In this document: piece after piece, positions 62,292 to 64,000 of the stretch | Layout of the letters: each line of letters starts with the position of its first letter | How positions within the stretch are numbered: position 1 is the first letter of the stretch | NCBI RefSeq assembly: GCF_021390335.1 | Contig: NZ_JAJUXK010000001.1 | Location: 124,001 to 188,000 of the forward strand | Reading direction: 5' to 3' | DNA: 64,000 bases | Source of the DNA: Dyadobacter sp. CY343 | GTDB lineage: Bacteria > Bacteroidota > Bacteroidia > Cytophagales > Spirosomataceae | Position numbers and translations under genes: made by a program | Notes under the pieces: model-generated | Told to the model about the DNA's origin: nothing | The model's input: only the letters and a program-made list of their open reading frames with translations | The model's database searches: none

Positions 62292-64000
62292 TTAATCAAT
62301 TACCGCCAACTTTCCTGCCAATTTCTCGGTGCGGTCTCCCGATACAATGAATACCAAATAAATTCCTCCTCTCACCCGCTTGCCCGTGTAATCGAGCAGG
62401 TTCCAGGATGCGGTACCGCCCTGGGATTTTGTTTCAAAAATCAATCTGCCTGAAAGTGTTGCGATTTTTACCGTAGACTGGTCTTTCAACCCTTTGAACC
62501 CTATTATGCCGCTGTAATTCGGCCTGACCGGGTTTGGGAAAATAGTAACGTTATCCAGTTTTTCCGCAGGAGCCGACGAGCCGGTTTGGTAAGAAACCAT
62601 TCCGTTGGGTGTGTCAATAAATAGCAAACCCGTTTCCGCTTCCATTTTTAATGCCTGGATATCATTGGAAGGAAGGGGGCTATTATTTGTGTCAAACTTT
62701 TCAAGCAACTCGGTTCCGTCTCCACTGAAAAGGTAAAGGCCGGTTCTCGTGGCCAGCCATTTTCTGTTACCTGGCTCTACCGCAATTGCAGTGCATTTTT
62801 CGTTGCTAAAAAGCCTGCGCTGACCGTAAATGGGCAGTATCGCATCTATCCGACTTCCGTCCAGCACGTCAGCAGCATTGAAATACCCGGCTCCCCTGTC
62901 GCTCGCAAACCAGATATATCCGTCGGTATCAATCGCAAGGCTATTAATAGAATTAGAAGGAAGCGAACCTCCGCCGACATTACTTGACAAAATCCGCTGC
63001 TGCCCACTCTCATTTTTTACAGAAATACCTCCACCCAGATAGTCGGGTATTTTAGCCCAGGTTAAACCTTGCAGGTCAGTAACGATCGAGTCAGGTCGCA
63101 GCGAGATCGTTGTATCAGAGTTTGGAAATTTAATGGATTGAAAGTCATTACCCTGATTCGTAAGTGTGCCTCGTTTTCTGTCTGCAACCCAGTATTTGCC
63201 CGGCACTGTTTGAATAGCGGAAGACAGCATTTGAAATGCCGGGCTAGTAACAGAGCTGGTTTTGTTATCTGGCCCAACTAACCTGAGCCGGTCGGTCTCT
63301 GCAACAAGTAAGCCGGTTTCTGAATTATAGATATCAAAATAGTCGCTTTGCGAGTTGAAGACTTCGGTCCATGTATTATTATTTCTTTGGAAAAACCCTT
63401 TTTTACTAAAACCTCCGTACAGTTTGTTGTCTGAAAAAGCAATGCTCACTGGCTGACCAGGTGTGACTATTGTTTTCCAGTTTGCAAAATACTGGCGGTT
63501 TACCTCCGGAAGAAGCGAGGCGGCCAGCAAGCCTGCGGAAGTAATCGCATAGATAGAATCGGAAGTGAAAGCAATATCCCTGACCGAAAACTGTGCGCCT
63601 TGCGGACCAATGTAGCGATAAGTTTCATCTACCTGCCGCAGCTCAATATCCAATTTAACGATCCCGAAATCCGTGCATAAATAAGCAAGCTGATCACGAA
63701 AAACGATTTTATTGATTGCTCTGCTTGTGGTAATGCCGGGAGTTTGGTTCAAAACGGTCCAAGCTTCGATTTGATCTGGGAGGGATTCATTGTTTAAATA
63801 AACAAAGTCGAGCAAGCCGCTGCGGTAACCTACGAGTAAGAGACTATTCTCTTGATTGAATGCAAGCGAGCTGATTCCAATATCGTTAAATCCGTCAGAC
63901 TTCGACCAGCTTTTTACTTCACTTGTCTCCTGATCAATGCTAAAAAAACCGTTGTGAGTAGAATAGTAAATTTTTCCATTTGCCTCGATAATATTCTTAC
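62292..64000 (-). CDS. porZ: PorZ-like T9SS protein with beta-propeller repeats (5' end beyond right edge)
   Basis: The frame is open from the right edge to the stop at 62292, so the N-terminus is missing. The visible 569 residues hold two-component-regulator-type propeller repeats (GKIYYSTHNGFFSIDQETSE; DGFNDIGISSLAFNQENSLL; NSINSLAIDTDGYIWFASDR; NDIQALKMEAETGLLFIDTP) and a T9SS-type C-terminus (TIFPNPVRPNYSGIIGFKG). PorZ assists attachment of cargo to anionic lipopolysaccharide together with PorU. Naming is by motif resemblance. The neighbouring PorU2-like genes are consistent with a T9SS role but are on the other side of the lasso locus. Confidence 0.8.
   Translation of the reverse strand, partial: KNIIEANGKIYYSTHNGFFSIDQETSEVKSWSKSDGFNDIGISSLAFNQENSLLLVGYRSGLLDFVYLNNESLPDQIEAWTVLNQTPGITTSRAINKIVFRDQLAYLCTDFGIVKLDIELRQVDETYRYIGPQGAQFSVRDIAFTSDSIYAITSAGLLAASLLPEVNRQYFANWKTIVTPGQPVSIAFSDNKLYGGFSKKGFFQRNNNTWTEVFNSQSDYFDIYNSETGLLVAETDRLRLVGPDNKTSSVTSPAFQMLSSAIQTVPGKYWVADRKRGTLTNQGNDFQSIKFPNSDTTISLRPDSIVTDLQGLTWAKIPDYLGGGISVKNESGQQRILSSNVGGGSLPSNSINSLAIDTDGYIWFASDRGAGYFNAADVLDGSRIDAILPIYGQRRLFSNEKCTAIAVEPGNRKWLATRTGLYLFSGDGTELLEKFDTNNSPLPSNDIQALKMEAETGLLFIDTPNGMVSYQTGSSAPAEKLDNVTIFPNPVRPNYSGIIGFKGLKDQSTVKIATLSGRLIFETKSQGGTASWNLLDYTGKRVRGGIYLVFIVSGDRTEKLAGKLAVID

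Noticed and set aside
1-64000. tRNA, rRNA, CRISPR array, prophage or IS element
   Set aside because: None was recognised by eye on either strand; there is no cloverleaf-like TTCGAATCC signature, no regularly spaced short repeats and no transposase motif. A dedicated search would be decisive.

Overview
The window looks like chromosomal DNA of a Bacteroidota species of the order Cytophagales. A Dyadobacter-like member of the Spirosomataceae is my best guess, made from protein style only. The signs are two SusC/SusD pairs with an ECF sigma/FecR regulator, many large secreted proteins with type IX secretion (T9SS) C-terminal sorting domains, PorU2-like and PorZ-like proteins, Bacteroidota-type promoters (TTTG, about 19-20 bp, TAnnTTTG) and lipoproteins with few Shine-Dalgarno sequences. 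I saw no rRNA, tRNA, CRISPR array, transposase or phage gene.

Layout. 1-3701: 3' part of a secreted glycoside hydrolase with three CBM6-like modules, running off the left edge. 3.9-6.4 kb: a Pro/Glu-rich small protein, an M48 metalloprotease and a SHOCT protein. 6.5-10.5 kb: a giant FG-GAP protein with 14 repeats. 10.7-15.3 kb: adenosylhomocysteinase, a PhyH-type oxygenase and a LytS/LytTR two-component pair. 15.5-19.5 kb: a run of lipoproteins and small membrane proteins. 19.8-22.6 kb: AhpD-like protein, AhpC and MurF, all on the minus strand. 22.7-27.3 kb: an FG-GAP T9SS protein, a RhaT-type sugar permease and a lipoprotein. 27.4-49.4 kb: a polysaccharide utilisation locus (sigma, FecR, SusC, SusD, SusC, SusD, two GH99-like proteins, a lipoprotein dehydrogenase/cytochrome, an FG-GAP protein and a sugar epimerase). 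49.5-51.9 kb: malate:quinone oxidoreductase and a collagen-like lipoprotein. 52.2-58.6 kb: two tandem PorU2-like C25 proteases. 58.6-60.8 kb: a lasso-peptide locus. 60.8-64 kb: a lipoprotein, uridine kinase and a PorZ-like protein cut by the right edge.

The most interesting find is the lasso-peptide locus. A 50-residue precursor at 60561-60713, too short for ordinary ORF calling, carries the leader pattern YxxPxLxxxGxxxxxT and a predicted 19-residue core with Gly1 and Asp8 placed for an 8-residue macrolactam ring. It has a good promoter and sits just upstream of an asparagine-synthetase-like lasso cyclase. No B1 (recognition element) or B2 (leader protease) gene is present in the window. The cyclase reading frame continues from the precursor frame, split by one TAA, has no ATG near its start, and contains a perfect 25-bp inverted repeat with a 4-nt loop within its coding sequence.

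How the genes work together. The PUL would import and degrade a glycan, perhaps with oxidative processing at the outer membrane. T9SS genes and substrates are scattered through the window. Several intergenic gaps hold REP-like palindromic repeats of at least three families.
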